Shown here: positions 7,423 through 14,730 of the stretch, piece after piece
Layout: every line of letters starts with the position of its first letter
Numbering within the stretch: position 1 is the first letter of the stretch
Assembly: GCA_052148295.1 (NCBI GenBank)
Contig: JBKQIP010000240.1
Location: 1 to 45,071, forward strand
Source: Bog-473 sp052148295
Lineage (GTDB): Bacteria > Actinomycetota > Acidimicrobiia > Acidimicrobiales > RAAP-2
Direction of reading: 5' to 3'
Length of the DNA: 45,071 nucleotides
The notes under the pieces: generated by a model
Told to the model about the DNA's origin: nothing
What the model saw: only the letters and a program-made list of their open reading frames with translations
The model's database searches: none
Program-made: the position numbers and the translations under genes

Positions 7423-8763
7423 TCACCGCCGCATGGGCCGCGCTCGCCGCCACGTGGGCGAGGGTGTCGACGTCATGGCGTGACCGTGGGGTCCGGTGAA
7501 GGTCATGACGCCATCGGCATTCCCCTTCAGGGTCCAACCGAGCTCATGTACCGCTCGATGATGGCGGCCGCACAACGTGAGCAGGTTCGATTGATTGGTC
7601 TCCCCTCCCAACTCCCACGGGTGGACATGGTGCACTTCCGTGAAGTCGATGAACGAGCAACTCGGGAAGCGACAACCCTTGTCCCTTCGTGCGATCTCGA
7701 TCCGCTGCGCCGTGGTCGGATTTCGGCGTAATCGCTTTTGATCGAGAATCGAACCATCACGGGCCTCGAGAGAGAAGATGATCTTTGCATCGCAGGCCAG
7801 TCGCCGTGCCACCTGACGGGACACGGTCCCGAGTCCGGCGATCTCGCCGCAGCCGCACCCGCATGTGCCGGTGAGCCACCCGAAATCGGCGTGCACGACG
7901 ACGGTCGGACGGATCGAGCTTCGCAGCGACCGTTCGTGGACACTGCTAGAGCTTCTCCCCACGGCCGGGGTGATCTCGACCGGACGGAACAGGTCGACGA
8001 AGACGTCGCAGAGCCGCTGATCGAAAGGGGTGTACCCCCGCGGGGAACTTCCGACGACCGTGCCGTCGACCTTCCCCGGACCGACCTTCCCCGGACCGGC
8101 CCTCCCCGGACCGGCCCTCCCCGGACCGACCTTCCCCGGACCCGCCCTCCCCGGACCGGCACTCCCCGGACCGGCACTCGACCCGCCGGCGTCGAAACCG
8201 CCCGGACCAGGAATCGGCACGTCCCAATCATCCCGACTCCGCACCGCCGCGACCAGCCTGGCCTTTACCGAGGCATAGTCGTCCTTCGTCAATGATGCCC
8301 AGATCGTGCACCTGGCGTCATTGAGGCGCAGCGTGCGGTGCTCGAACTGGCGGGCCGCCAGCACATCGGTGGCGACCTTGTGCGACGCTGCGAGCTCTCG
8401 CGCCTGCTTGACGCTCCAATGCACCGCTTCCCTCGCCCATGCGCGGTCGGTGGCGGGCGTGGCCACCTCCGAGAGGGGAGCGAGGACCTCGAGCGAGAGG
8501 GAACCCTCACCGAAGGCCTGGGTCAGGCGCGGGTGAGACTCGAGATTGGCGGCCGTCCGTGCCCACATCCGGGCGGTGGCTCCACTGACACCGCATCGCT
8601 CGGTCAACCAGGCCGTCATCGATACGGCTCCGTCCCCCCGCCAGGCCTCCGCCCGGTCAAATTCCGCCACGTCGGCCAACAGCTCCCGCTGGAGAGCCGT
8701 GATCGACCGAGCCAACTCGGGCATCCGGGCGGCCAACTCCAGCGACCGTTCATCACCTCCCAT
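7423..8763 (-). CDS. DUF222 / HNH endonuclease domain protein (13E12-repeat type)
   Basis: N-terminal DUF222 domain (LAARMPELARSITALQREL..., then RTAANLESHPRLTQAF and the stretch to about residue 170) and a C-terminal HNH nuclease domain with GCRFPSCSF, HHVHPWELGG and LLTLCGRHHRAVHE, of the multicopy family common in actinobacteria (M. tuberculosis 13E12 repeat proteins). Between them is a Gly-Pro-Gly linker made by a seven-copy 15-bp repeat (8071-8175). I chose the ATG at 8763 (MGGDERSLE) because the frame above it, open to 8940, reads as low-complexity Pro/Ala sequence; no clear Shine-Dalgarno supports either start. It lies between bioB-bsaP and the bioA-F-D operon and converges on bsaP with a 4-base gap. 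Biochemical role of the family is unknown. Confidence 0.82.
   Translation of the reverse strand: MGGDERSLELAARMPELARSITALQRELLADVAEFDRAEAWRGDGAVSMTAWLTERCGVSGATARMWARTAANLESHPRLTQAFGEGSLSLEVLAPLSEVATPATDRAWAREAVHWSVKQARELAASHKVATDVLAARQFEHRTLRLNDARCTIWASLTKDDYASVKARLVAAVRSRDDWDVPIPGPGGFDAGGSSAGPGSAGPGRAGPGKVGPGRAGPGRAGPGKVGPGKVDGTVVGSSPRGYTPFDQRLCDVFVDLFRPVEITPAVGRSSSSVHERSLRSSIRPTVVVHADFGWLTGTCGCGCGEIAGLGTVSRQVARRLACDAKIIFSLEARDGSILDQKRLRRNPTTAQRIEIARRDKGCRFPSCSFIDFTEVHHVHPWELGGETNQSNLLTLCGRHHRAVHELGWTLKGNADGVMTFTGPHGHAMTSTPSPTWRRARPMRR
8071..8175. repeat. 15-bp tandem repeat, seven copies, in DUF222/HNH gene linker
   Basis: Unit CTTCCCCGGACCGAC / CCTCCCCGGACCGGC at 8071, 8086, 8101, 8116, 8131, 8146 and 8161. 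Read on the minus strand it encodes GPGRA/GPGKV repeats, a collagen-like linker. Confidence 0.92.
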
Positions 8764-8960
8764 TTCACGGCACGGGATCCGGCGCCGCCGGGTTGGCTGA
8801 GGTGGCGCAGCTGATGCAGGTGGCGCCGATGTGGTCGGAGGCCCACTCGTCACCGTTTTCGACGTCACGACGATGAAATGGTCCCGGGTGTTCGTGACTA
8901 TTACGACAAAACAAGAACAGCCAACGACGACCGCCAGCAACTAGAGCCAACGACGACCGC
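8764..8960. other. Gap between bioD stop and DUF222/HNH start
   Basis: Contains a 16-base direct repeat (GCCAACGACGACCGCC at 8920-8935 and 8946-8961) and a locally A+T-richer stretch at about 8890-8918 that reads TAATAG on the minus strand, a possible -10 for the HNH gene. The HNH frame stays open through most of this gap, so part of it could be coding. Confidence 0.4.
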
Positions 8961-9749
8961 CTACGACTGCGAACGACTTCCCCGTCGTACCAGGTCCGCC
9001 AGTGGCGACTCCTCCCCCGGCAGTGCGAGCACCTCCAGGCCGTCGCGCTCGACGAGCCAATCCCGGTTCCGGACATGGAGGTCGTCGCTCGATGTAAATC
9101 GATTCAACACGACCGCGACGGGGAGGTCCGCTGGAAGCGCATCGAGCGAGAGCCGGACCGCGTTGATGGTCCCGAGCCCGGCACCGGCCACCAGGATCAC
9201 CAGGTCCGGAGCCAGCTGCCGCGCCAAGTCGACGGCGTCCCCGTCGTCGGCCAGGGGGGAACGCACGCCGCCTGCGCTCTCGACCAGGCCGACCGCAACC
9301 CGTGGCAATGGCCAGGCCATTTCGTCGACCAAATCGGCCACGGTGAATCGAGGTCGACCCAGGATTTCAGCGGCCATGGGTGGCGCCATGGCAAGTTCGT
9401 AGTGTCGGTGCGGCCGACAGACCGTCTCGGAAGGTTCCCCCGTCACCGCTCCGAGCAGGGCCGAATCGAGGCCGGTGCGATCCTCTCCCGGATCGAACGA
9501 CTGAACCGGCTTGCGGGCGGCCACGGTGACTCCCGCCTCACGGAGGGTGGTCAGGAGCCGGGCGGACACCCAGGTCTTCCCCACCTCGGTTCCGGTCCCG
9601 ACGACCAGAACCAGGCGCTCGGGGCGCTCGGGTTGCTCGGGTTGCTCGGGTTGCTCGGGTTGCTCGGACTTATGGTGGCGCTCGGGGTGATCGTGGCGCC
9701 CCGGCGGCTCTTCGAGCTCGGGTGGCTCGGTCCGCTCAGGGTGGGACAC
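8961..9749 (-). CDS. bioD: Dethiobiotin synthetase BioD
   Basis: ATP-dependent carboxylation and ring closure of 7,8-diaminopelargonate to dethiobiotin. The P-loop GTGTEVGKTW is at residues 51-60, followed by ARKPVQSFDPG and the glycine segment VESAGGVRSPL. The family normally begins within a few residues of the P-loop; here about 45 extra residues precede it, including EQPEQPEQP from a 9-bp repeat at 9631-9666. The GTG at 9749 is three bases after the bioF stop, which argues for coupling and for this start, although a downstream start cannot be excluded. Third gene of the bioA-bioF-bioD operon. Confidence 0.93.
   Translation of the reverse strand: MSHPERTEPPELEEPPGRHDHPERHHKSEQPEQPEQPEQPERPERLVLVVGTGTEVGKTWVSARLLTTLREAGVTVAARKPVQSFDPGEDRTGLDSALLGAVTGEPSETVCRPHRHYELAMAPPMAAEILGRPRFTVADLVDEMAWPLPRVAVGLVESAGGVRSPLADDGDAVDLARQLAPDLVILVAGAGLGTINAVRLSLDALPADLPVAVVLNRFTSSDDLHVRNRDWLVERDGLEVLALPGEESPLADLVRRGSRSQS
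9631..9666. repeat. 9-bp tandem repeat, four copies, in bioD
   Basis: GGTTGCTCG at 9631, 9640, 9649 and 9658, encoding EQP repeats in the N-terminal extension of BioD; diverged copies continue to the left. Confidence 0.9.
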
Positions 9750-9752
9750 CGG

Positions 9753-11237
9753 CTAGGGGGAGCGGGCCAGATCGGCGGCCCGTGCCCTTGCGCTCGCAGC
9801 CTCTGTTGCGGCCCCGCTCGCCACCGTGCCGGTGCCACTGCCCACGCCGCTGCCCACGCCCGTGCCCACGCCGCTGCCCACGCCCGTCCCGACGCCGCTG
9901 CCCACGCCCGTCCCGACCCCGCTGCCCACGCCCGTCCCGACGCCGCTGCCCACACCACCCCGCAATGACGCCAGCGCGCCGACCAGCTGCGCCACCTCTT
10001 CGCCCGTGTGGGCGGCCGACAGGGTGACCCGCAGCCGGCTGGTCCCCTCCGGCACCGTGGGTGGCCGGATGGCGGGGACCCAGAGACCGGCGTCGAGCAG
10101 GCGGGCCGAGGCCTCGAGCGCCCGCTCCTCGCGGCCGAGCACGACCGGGATGATGGGGCTCGGATGGTCGGGGCCGCCCACGATATCCACGTAGGCCCGC
10201 AGCCGGGACACCAGCGCCTCCCCCTCGGGCGACCGCACGATGCCCAGCGCCGCCAACGCCGCCGCCGCGTCGGCGGGCGTGAGGGCGGTGGAGAAGATGT
10301 ACGGGCGAGCCCGGTTGACCAGGAGGTCGATGACGTCGCGCGGACCGGCCACGAAGCCGCCGAGCGAACCGAGCGTCTTGGAGAGCGTCCCCACCCGCAC
10401 CAGCGTGGGCCCGTCGCGGCCGAAGTCGGCGGACGAGAGGGCGGGGCCGAGAACGGCGTGGGCCTCATCGACGAGCAGGAGGGCGCCGTGGCGGCGGCAC
10501 AGCGCAGCGACCTCCTCGATCGGGGCCACATCGCCATCCATGGAGAAGACCGTGTCGGTGACCACCAACGTCGGTGGGGCGGCGTGACCCCGGTCCCGGT
10601 CCCCGCCCCCGACCTCGACCCGGCCGTCCCCGACTCGACCCCCGCCCCCGACCTCGACACGGCCGTCCCCGACTCGACCCCCTCCCCCGCCCCCGACCCC
10701 GGCCCCGCCCCCGACCCCGCCAACCCTTCCGGCCAACAGCTCCCCCAGATGCTCCACATCACCGTGCCGGTACACCGAGACCTGCGACCGGGAGAGCCGG
10801 CAGCCGTCGATGATGCTGGCGTGGTTCAGCTCGTCGGACAGCACCCGCACGTCGGGGCCGCCCAGCACGCTGAGCACGCCCAGGTTGGCCGCGAAGCCGG
10901 TGGGGAAGCACACCGCCGCCTCGGTCCCCTTCCATTCCGCCAGGGCACGCTCCAACTCGGCATGCACCGGGCGGGAACCGGTGACCAACCGTGAGGCGCC
11001 CGACCCGGCACCCCAGCGGGCCAGGGCGTCGGCGGCCGCCTCCACCACCGACGGGTGCACGCTCAACCCGAGATAGTCGTTGGACGCGAACGAGACCACC
11101 GGCGCCGCCGAGGGCAGTCCGTCGAGCCGGCCGGACGGCCCCCGGGCGTCGAAGCCTCGGGGCGATCGCCAGCGGCCCCCGTCGATGACGGCATCGAGCT
11201 GGGCCCGCACCCGTTGCGACCACTCCCCGGATGTCAC
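9753..11237 (-). CDS. bioF: 8-amino-7-oxononanoate synthase BioF with glycine-rich insertions
   Basis: PLP enzyme joining L-alanine to pimeloyl thioester. Hallmarks: FASNDYLGLS, GSGASRLVTGS, FPTGFAANLG, LNHASIIDG, VDEAHAVLG and the PLP lysine Lys287 in VGTLSKTLGSLGG. The start at GTG 11237 overlaps the bioA stop by four bases (GTGA); a GTG at 11255 is the alternative. At 494 residues it is about 100 longer than usual. The excess is in two places: a Gly-rich insertion around residues 172-217 with a 13-residue repeat (GGGGRVGDGRVEV), and a C-terminal run of GVGSGVGT repeats. Both come from tandem repeats in the DNA. The core looks intact, so the enzyme is probably active if the insertion loops out. 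Confidence 0.94.
   Translation of the reverse strand: MTSGEWSQRVRAQLDAVIDGGRWRSPRGFDARGPSGRLDGLPSAAPVVSFASNDYLGLSVHPSVVEAAADALARWGAGSGASRLVTGSRPVHAELERALAEWKGTEAAVCFPTGFAANLGVLSVLGGPDVRVLSDELNHASIIDGCRLSRSQVSVYRHGDVEHLGELLAGRVGGVGGGAGVGGGGGGRVGDGRVEVGGGGRVGDGRVEVGGGDRDRGHAAPPTLVVTDTVFSMDGDVAPIEEVAALCRRHGALLLVDEAHAVLGPALSSADFGRDGPTLVRVGTLSKTLGSLGGFVAGPRDVIDLLVNRARPYIFSTALTPADAAAALAALGIVRSPEGEALVSRLRAYVDIVGGPDHPSPIIPVVLGREERALEASARLLDAGLWVPAIRPPTVPEGTSRLRVTLSAAHTGEEVAQLVGALASLRGGVGSGVGTGVGSGVGTGVGSGVGTGVGSGVGTGVGSGVGSGTGTVASGAATEAASARARAADLARSP
9841..9955. repeat. 12-bp tandem repeat array at the bioF 3' end
   Basis: Units CCCACGCCGCTG / CCCACGCCCGTG / CCGACGCCGCTG repeat about nine times and encode the GVGSGVGT tail of BioF on the minus strand. 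Confidence 0.9.
10605..10682. repeat. 39-bp direct repeat, two copies, inside bioF
   Basis: Copies at 10605-10643 and 10644-10682 with one visible difference, giving the duplicated 13-residue Gly-rich segment in the middle of BioF. Related C-rich sequence continues to about 10725. Confidence 0.85.
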
Positions 11238-12655
11238 GATCCGGCCCGCCCCCACCCGGCCCCGCTGCCGACCTCCACCACCGCCGCCTCCAGGGCATCG
11301 ACGATCCGCTCGATCTCCTCCGGCGTGGTCGTGAGCGGCGGCATGATCACCACGACGTCGCCCAGCGGCCGCAACAGGACGCCGCGCTCGACGGCACCGG
11401 CGCAGACCAGGCGGCCCCAGCGCAGACTGGGCTGCGGGGGCGCCAGCTCCACGCCGACCATCAGGCCCCGCTGCCGCACCGCGGCCACCTCGGGCCGTCC
11501 GGCGATGCGCTCCCCCAACAACCGGTCCAGCTGCGCCGTCCGCTCCCGCACCGCATCGAGCACCCCCCAGGCCTCGATCAGGCGCAGATGTTCCAGTGCC
11601 ACCGCCGCCGCCAGCGCGTTCCCGCCATAGGAATGGCCGTGGAAGAAGGTCTGGGGCCCGAGGTCAGGGCCCAGGAAGGCTCCGAACACCTCGCCCGAGG
11701 CGACCGTGGCCGACATGGCCAGATAGCCGCCGGTGATCCCCTTGCCCACGCACATGAGGTCGGGCCGCAGGCCGCACTGCTCCGAGGCGAAGAGGGTGCC
11801 GGTCCGCCCGAAGCCGGTGGCCACCTCGTCGCAGATCAGCAGCACCCCCGCCGCACGGCAGGTCTCCCCCAGGGCCCGCACATCGGCGGGCGAGGCGCAC
11901 AGCATGCCCGCCGCCCCCTGCACCAGTGGCTCGATGACGACGGCCGCCAACTCCCCCGCTCCGGCTTCGACGGCGGCACACGCCTTGGCCGCCCACCCCG
12001 GGTCGGCGTACCCGGGCGTGCGCAGCACCGGGAAGCACAAGGGCTCGAAGACCGCGCTGAACACCCCACCGTCACCGAGGGACAACGAGCCCACCGTGTC
12101 GCCGTGGTAGGCATCGCCCAGCGCCAGGAACTGCGTGCGCCCCTCGATGCCCCGGTTGACCCAGTACTGGTACGCGATCTTCAGGGCCTGCTCGACCGCC
12201 ACCGCGCCGTCGGCGGCGAACAGGAAATGCGGGTGGTCCACCGGTACCACCTGGGCCAGGGCCTCGGCCAGCTCGACCACCACGGTGTTCCCGTTGCCAA
12301 GCATGGTCGAGTGGGCCACCTTGGCGGCTTGGGCCACGAGGGCCGCATCGAGCTCGGGCACGCCGTGGCCGAGGGTGTTGACCCAGAGGGACGAGATGGC
12401 ATCGAGGTACCGGCGTCCCCCGGTGTCGATCAGCTCCCGCCCCTCGGCCCGGTCGATGACCAGGGGGGCGTTGTCGGCGTAGGCCGCCATCTGCGTGAAC
12501 CCGTGCCAGACGACGGCGGCGTCCCGGTCCACCCAATCCCGATCGACCGGGTCCCGCTCGAACCGGGTCTCCCCGTCCCGGTCCACCCAATCCCGCTCGA
12601 CCGGGTCCCCCTCGACCTGGTCACCCTCGACCCGGTCCTTGCTCCCTGCGCTCAT
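11234..12655 (-). CDS. bioA: Adenosylmethionine-8-amino-7-oxononanoate aminotransferase BioA
   Basis: Class III PLP aminotransferase that makes 7,8-diaminopelargonate using SAM as amino donor. Hallmarks: SSLWVNTLGHGVPELD, DGAVAVEQALKIAYQYW, GDAYHGDTVGSLSL, CDEVATGFGRTG and the PLP lysine Lys305 in CVGKGITGG. The first ~45 residues are an acidic/basic repeat (VERDWVDRD, VDRDWVDRD) made by a 54-bp direct repeat; ordinary BioA begins near residue 45-50 (AVVWHGFTQM). ATG at 12655; a GAGAAT box seven bases upstream may be the -10 of a leaderless transcript. First gene of bioA-bioF-bioD, divergent from the riboflavin synthase gene 53 bases away. Confidence 0.95.
   Translation of the reverse strand: MSAGSKDRVEGDQVEGDPVERDWVDRDGETRFERDPVDRDWVDRDAAVVWHGFTQMAAYADNAPLVIDRAEGRELIDTGGRRYLDAISSLWVNTLGHGVPELDAALVAQAAKVAHSTMLGNGNTVVVELAEALAQVVPVDHPHFLFAADGAVAVEQALKIAYQYWVNRGIEGRTQFLALGDAYHGDTVGSLSLGDGGVFSAVFEPLCFPVLRTPGYADPGWAAKACAAVEAGAGELAAVVIEPLVQGAAGMLCASPADVRALGETCRAAGVLLICDEVATGFGRTGTLFASEQCGLRPDLMCVGKGITGGYLAMSATVASGEVFGAFLGPDLGPQTFFHGHSYGGNALAAAVALEHLRLIEAWGVLDAVRERTAQLDRLLGERIAGRPEVAAVRQRGLMVGVELAPPQPSLRWGRLVCAGAVERGVLLRPLGDVVVIMPPLTTTPEEIERIVDALEAAVVEVGSGAGWGRAGS
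12521..12615. repeat. 54-bp direct repeat at the bioA 5' end
   Basis: GTCCCGGTCCACCCAATCCC at 12521 recurs at 12575, with similar flanking sequence for about 35 bases. It encodes the repeated RDWVDRD segments of the BioA leader. Confidence 0.8.
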
Positions 12656-12708
12656 GGCCTTGATTCTCGACCAACCTGAGCCGGCGGTCCATTGCGCGAG
12701 AATGGGGC

Positions 12709-13185
12709 ATGGACCGAATCGGCGTGGTCGACACCATGTTCGCCCGCTACGACATGGGGGGTGAGGCGCTCAGTGCCCTGGCGGATTGCCCTGGATACGG
12801 CACCCGCTTCATCACCATCCGTCGTACCGTGCCCGGTTTCAAGGATCTGGCGGTGGCGGCCAAGAAGCTGATCGAGGAGGACGGGTGCCGCATCGTGGTG
12901 GCCCTCGGCATGCCGGGCAAGGAGCAGGTCGACAAGGTGTGCGCCCATGAGGCCTCGACCGGGATCATGACGGCCCAGCTCATGACCAACACGCCCATCC
13001 TCGAGGTCTTCGTGCACGAGGACGAGGCCGACGACCCGACGATATTGGCCGAGGTCTTCAAGAACCGCTCACGGGACCACGCCGTGAACGCTTACCTCAT
13101 GCTCTACGAGCCCGAGCAGCTGACTGCTCGAGCCGGCCAGGGCGTGCGGCAGGGCTTCGCCAACGCCGGGCCCCTCCCGCTCTAG
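12709..13185 (+). CDS. ribC: Riboflavin synthase, archaeal (RibC) type
   Basis: Dismutates 6,7-dimethyl-8-ribityllumazine to riboflavin. The 158-residue protein matches the archaeal pentameric enzyme (Methanocaldococcus MJ1184 type) over its full length: IGVVDTMFARYDMG, IRRTVPGFKDLAVAAKKL, VALGMPGKEQVDKVCAHEAS, AQLMTNTPILEVFVHEDEA and the end RAGQGVRQGFANAGP. This family is related to lumazine synthase and unrelated to the two-domain trimeric RibE that actinobacteria normally carry. ATG at 12709. Divergent from bioA, with a GAGAAT box shortly before the start. Not followed by other rib genes. The family call is from remembered sequence, but the agreement is long and dense. Confidence 0.9.
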   Translation: MDRIGVVDTMFARYDMGGEALSALADCPGYGTRFITIRRTVPGFKDLAVAAKKLIEEDGCRIVVALGMPGKEQVDKVCAHEASTGIMTAQLMTNTPILEVFVHEDEADDPTILAEVFKNRSRDHAVNAYLMLYEPEQLTARAGQGVRQGFANAGPLPL

Positions 13186-13190
13186 CCGGG

Positions 13191-13280
13191 CCGGACCGAT
13201 GGGGCCGGACCGATGGGACCGGACCGATGGGACCGGACCGATGGGGCCGGACCGATGGGACCGGACTGATGGGACCGGAC
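13191..13280. repeat. 14-bp intergenic tandem repeat after ribC
   Basis: CCGGACCGATGGGA (or GGGG) at 13191, 13205, 13219, 13233, 13247 and 13261, with a partial copy at 13275-13280. The array begins five bases after the ribC stop. The rest of the gap to 13433 is G+C-rich with short imperfect repeats (GAGCGCCCGCGACC-like twice near 13310-13335) and no gene. Confidence 0.92.
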
Positions 13281-13433
13281 TAGCTTGCGGGAGGCGTGCT
13301 GGTCTCCCAGCGCCCGCGACCCGAGCGCCCGCGACCGCAGCGACCCCGGTAGCCCGCCTTAGCGCCGCTTCGTTACCGCGCCGCTTCGCCACCGCGCCGC
13401 CGCGACTCGCGCCGCCCGCCGCACTCCGGAGCG

Positions 13434-14330
13434 CTATCGGTTGACCCAGGTGACCGAGAAGCTGGCGCCCCCCGCTCCCAGCGACGAAGGATTGGCCTTG
13501 ATCTTTGTGCCCGATCCCATCTGCATCTCGACATCGGAGAAGCCACTGATGGACCCGGTGTTCCCCGCCGTGTCGGCCGTCGAGGCGTTGGAGAACCCCA
13601 CCGTGCCGAAGTCGGCCAGCGGCAGCACACTGCAGCTCAAGGAGCAGCTCGACGGCGCCTCGGCCACCCATTCGGCCGAGGAGCGGGCCAGTCCTTTCGC
13701 GGCCTTGGTGATCGAGTAAGTCCAGTTTGCGGTGGTGTCACTGAGCGTCAGGGTGAACGACGTCCCTGCGGGGTTCGAGGTCACCGAGCTGGTCAGGGTA
13801 TTCCCGGGGGCCACCGGGTACTTCGACTTCGAAAGTTCGACGGACCCCGCCGGGTACATCTCGTACCAGCCGTAATAGCTCGGAACCCCGGCGGCCGTGC
13901 AATCCGAGTCGGTGCCGGTCTGCTCAACCGAGTCGGAGGAGTAGCCGTCGAGCCCGATCCAGAACGCCGCGTAGGTCGCCTTGGCCCCTCCCCGGACGGC
14001 CGAGGAACAGTTGACCGTGGGCTCGACCCACGAAGAGGAGACCGACTGGTAGGTGTCGGATATGTCGGCGTAACCCGACCAGTTGGTCGACTGCACTTCG
14101 GTGTTCGCGCCAGCGCCGGCGATCGCGGGCGTGACCCCCGCTCCGGGCACCGCCGGCGGTTGTCCGCTTCTGATCATGGGCACGTGGTAGAGCGTGGTCA
14201 TTCGCGTGGCTGGCTGCGTGGCTGCCCGCGCCGGTGCTGCCGACGCCGCCGCACCCGATCCAACCGTGGCCAGCACTCCCAGGCCGACGACTATGGACGT
14301 CATCACAATCCGTTTGATAGCCCCTCCCAA
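13434..14330 (-). CDS. Secreted G1-family (glutamic) endopeptidase
   Basis: Glutamic peptidase of the eqolisin fold; known members are acid-active, secreted and mostly fungal. An N-terminal signal peptide is visible (KRIVMTSIVVGLGVLATVGSGAAASAAPARA). Family segments are NWSGYA, SSWVEPTV, AAFWIGLDGY, YYGWYEMYP and SSAEWVAEAPS. The candidate catalytic pair is Gln137 in SVEQTGTDSDC and Glu220 in SAEWVAE; their spacing of 83 residues equals that of Gln53 and Glu136 in scytalidoglutamic peptidase. Start is taken as TTG 14330; GTG or ATG a few codons later (14306, 14303) follow a GGAGGGG sequence and are alternatives. It stands alone with repeat arrays on both sides. Confidence 0.85.
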   Translation of the reverse strand: MGGAIKRIVMTSIVVGLGVLATVGSGAAASAAPARAATQPATRMTTLYHVPMIRSGQPPAVPGAGVTPAIAGAGANTEVQSTNWSGYADISDTYQSVSSSWVEPTVNCSSAVRGGAKATYAAFWIGLDGYSSDSVEQTGTDSDCTAAGVPSYYGWYEMYPAGSVELSKSKYPVAPGNTLTSSVTSNPAGTSFTLTLSDTTANWTYSITKAAKGLARSSAEWVAEAPSSCSLSCSVLPLADFGTVGFSNASTADTAGNTGSISGFSDVEMQMGSGTKIKANPSSLGAGGASFSVTWVNR

Positions 14331-14715
14331 TGTTCCGGATCTCCGCCCGGGTCGACATGCGTGCGTGCTGCTCGAATCTGCGTGCTGCTCGAATCTGCGT
14401 GCTGTTCGAATCTGCGTGCTGCTCGAATCTGCGTGCTGCTCGAATCTGAATGTCCCTGCTGTTCGAATGTGAAGTTGTACTACAACCTCGGATCAGGCGT
14501 GCGGCACCCCCCGTTTCGAGCCAGTGTACCGGGCGGTTTCGCGCCAGTGTCCTGGGGCCGCGGTCTCTTACGGGTCTCGGGCGGGCGGGCCGCGGTCTCT
14601 TACGGGCCTCGGGCGGGCCGGCCGCGGTCTCTTACGGGCCTCGGGCGGGCCGCGGTCTCATACGGGACTCAGTCTCTTACGGGCCTCGCTCGTGCCGGCC
14701 TCGGTCGCGTGCCTC
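14331..14715. other. Repeat-filled gap between G1 peptidase and acyl-CoA dehydrogenase genes
   Basis: No gene is supported here. It contains a 17-bp array (14363-14447) and a 28-32-bp array (14558 onwards). Between them at about 14448-14557 are a degenerate copy of the first unit and a TTGTACTACAAC stretch of lower G+C. Confidence 0.7.
14363..14447. repeat. 17-bp intergenic tandem repeat, five copies
   Basis: GCGTGCTGCTCGAATCT at 14363, 14380, 14397 (one change), 14414 and 14431, then a degenerate copy to about 14470. Lies just upstream of the G1 peptidase start. Confidence 0.93.
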
Positions 14716-14730
14716 TTATGGGTCCCGAGG
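14558..14730. repeat. 28-32-bp repeat array reaching into the 3' end of the acyl-CoA dehydrogenase gene
   Basis: Copies begin with CCGCGGTCTCTTACGGG at 14558, 14590, 14622 and 14650, followed by shorter copies (CAGTCTCTTACGGGCCTCG near 14670). The last related sequence, CCTCTTATGGGTCCCGAGG at 14712-14730, is the coding end of the neighbouring gene including its TAA stop. Confidence 0.85.

Noticed and set aside
7423..8763. DUF222/HNH gene as a mobile element with ends
   Set aside because: No inverted terminal repeats, target duplication or transposase could be found around it; only a 16-base direct repeat at 8920 and 8946.
14363..14447. 17-bp direct repeats as a CRISPR array
   Set aside because: Copies are directly adjacent with no spacers, units are too short, and no cas genes are nearby. 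The same holds for the arrays at 3187, 13191 and 18781.
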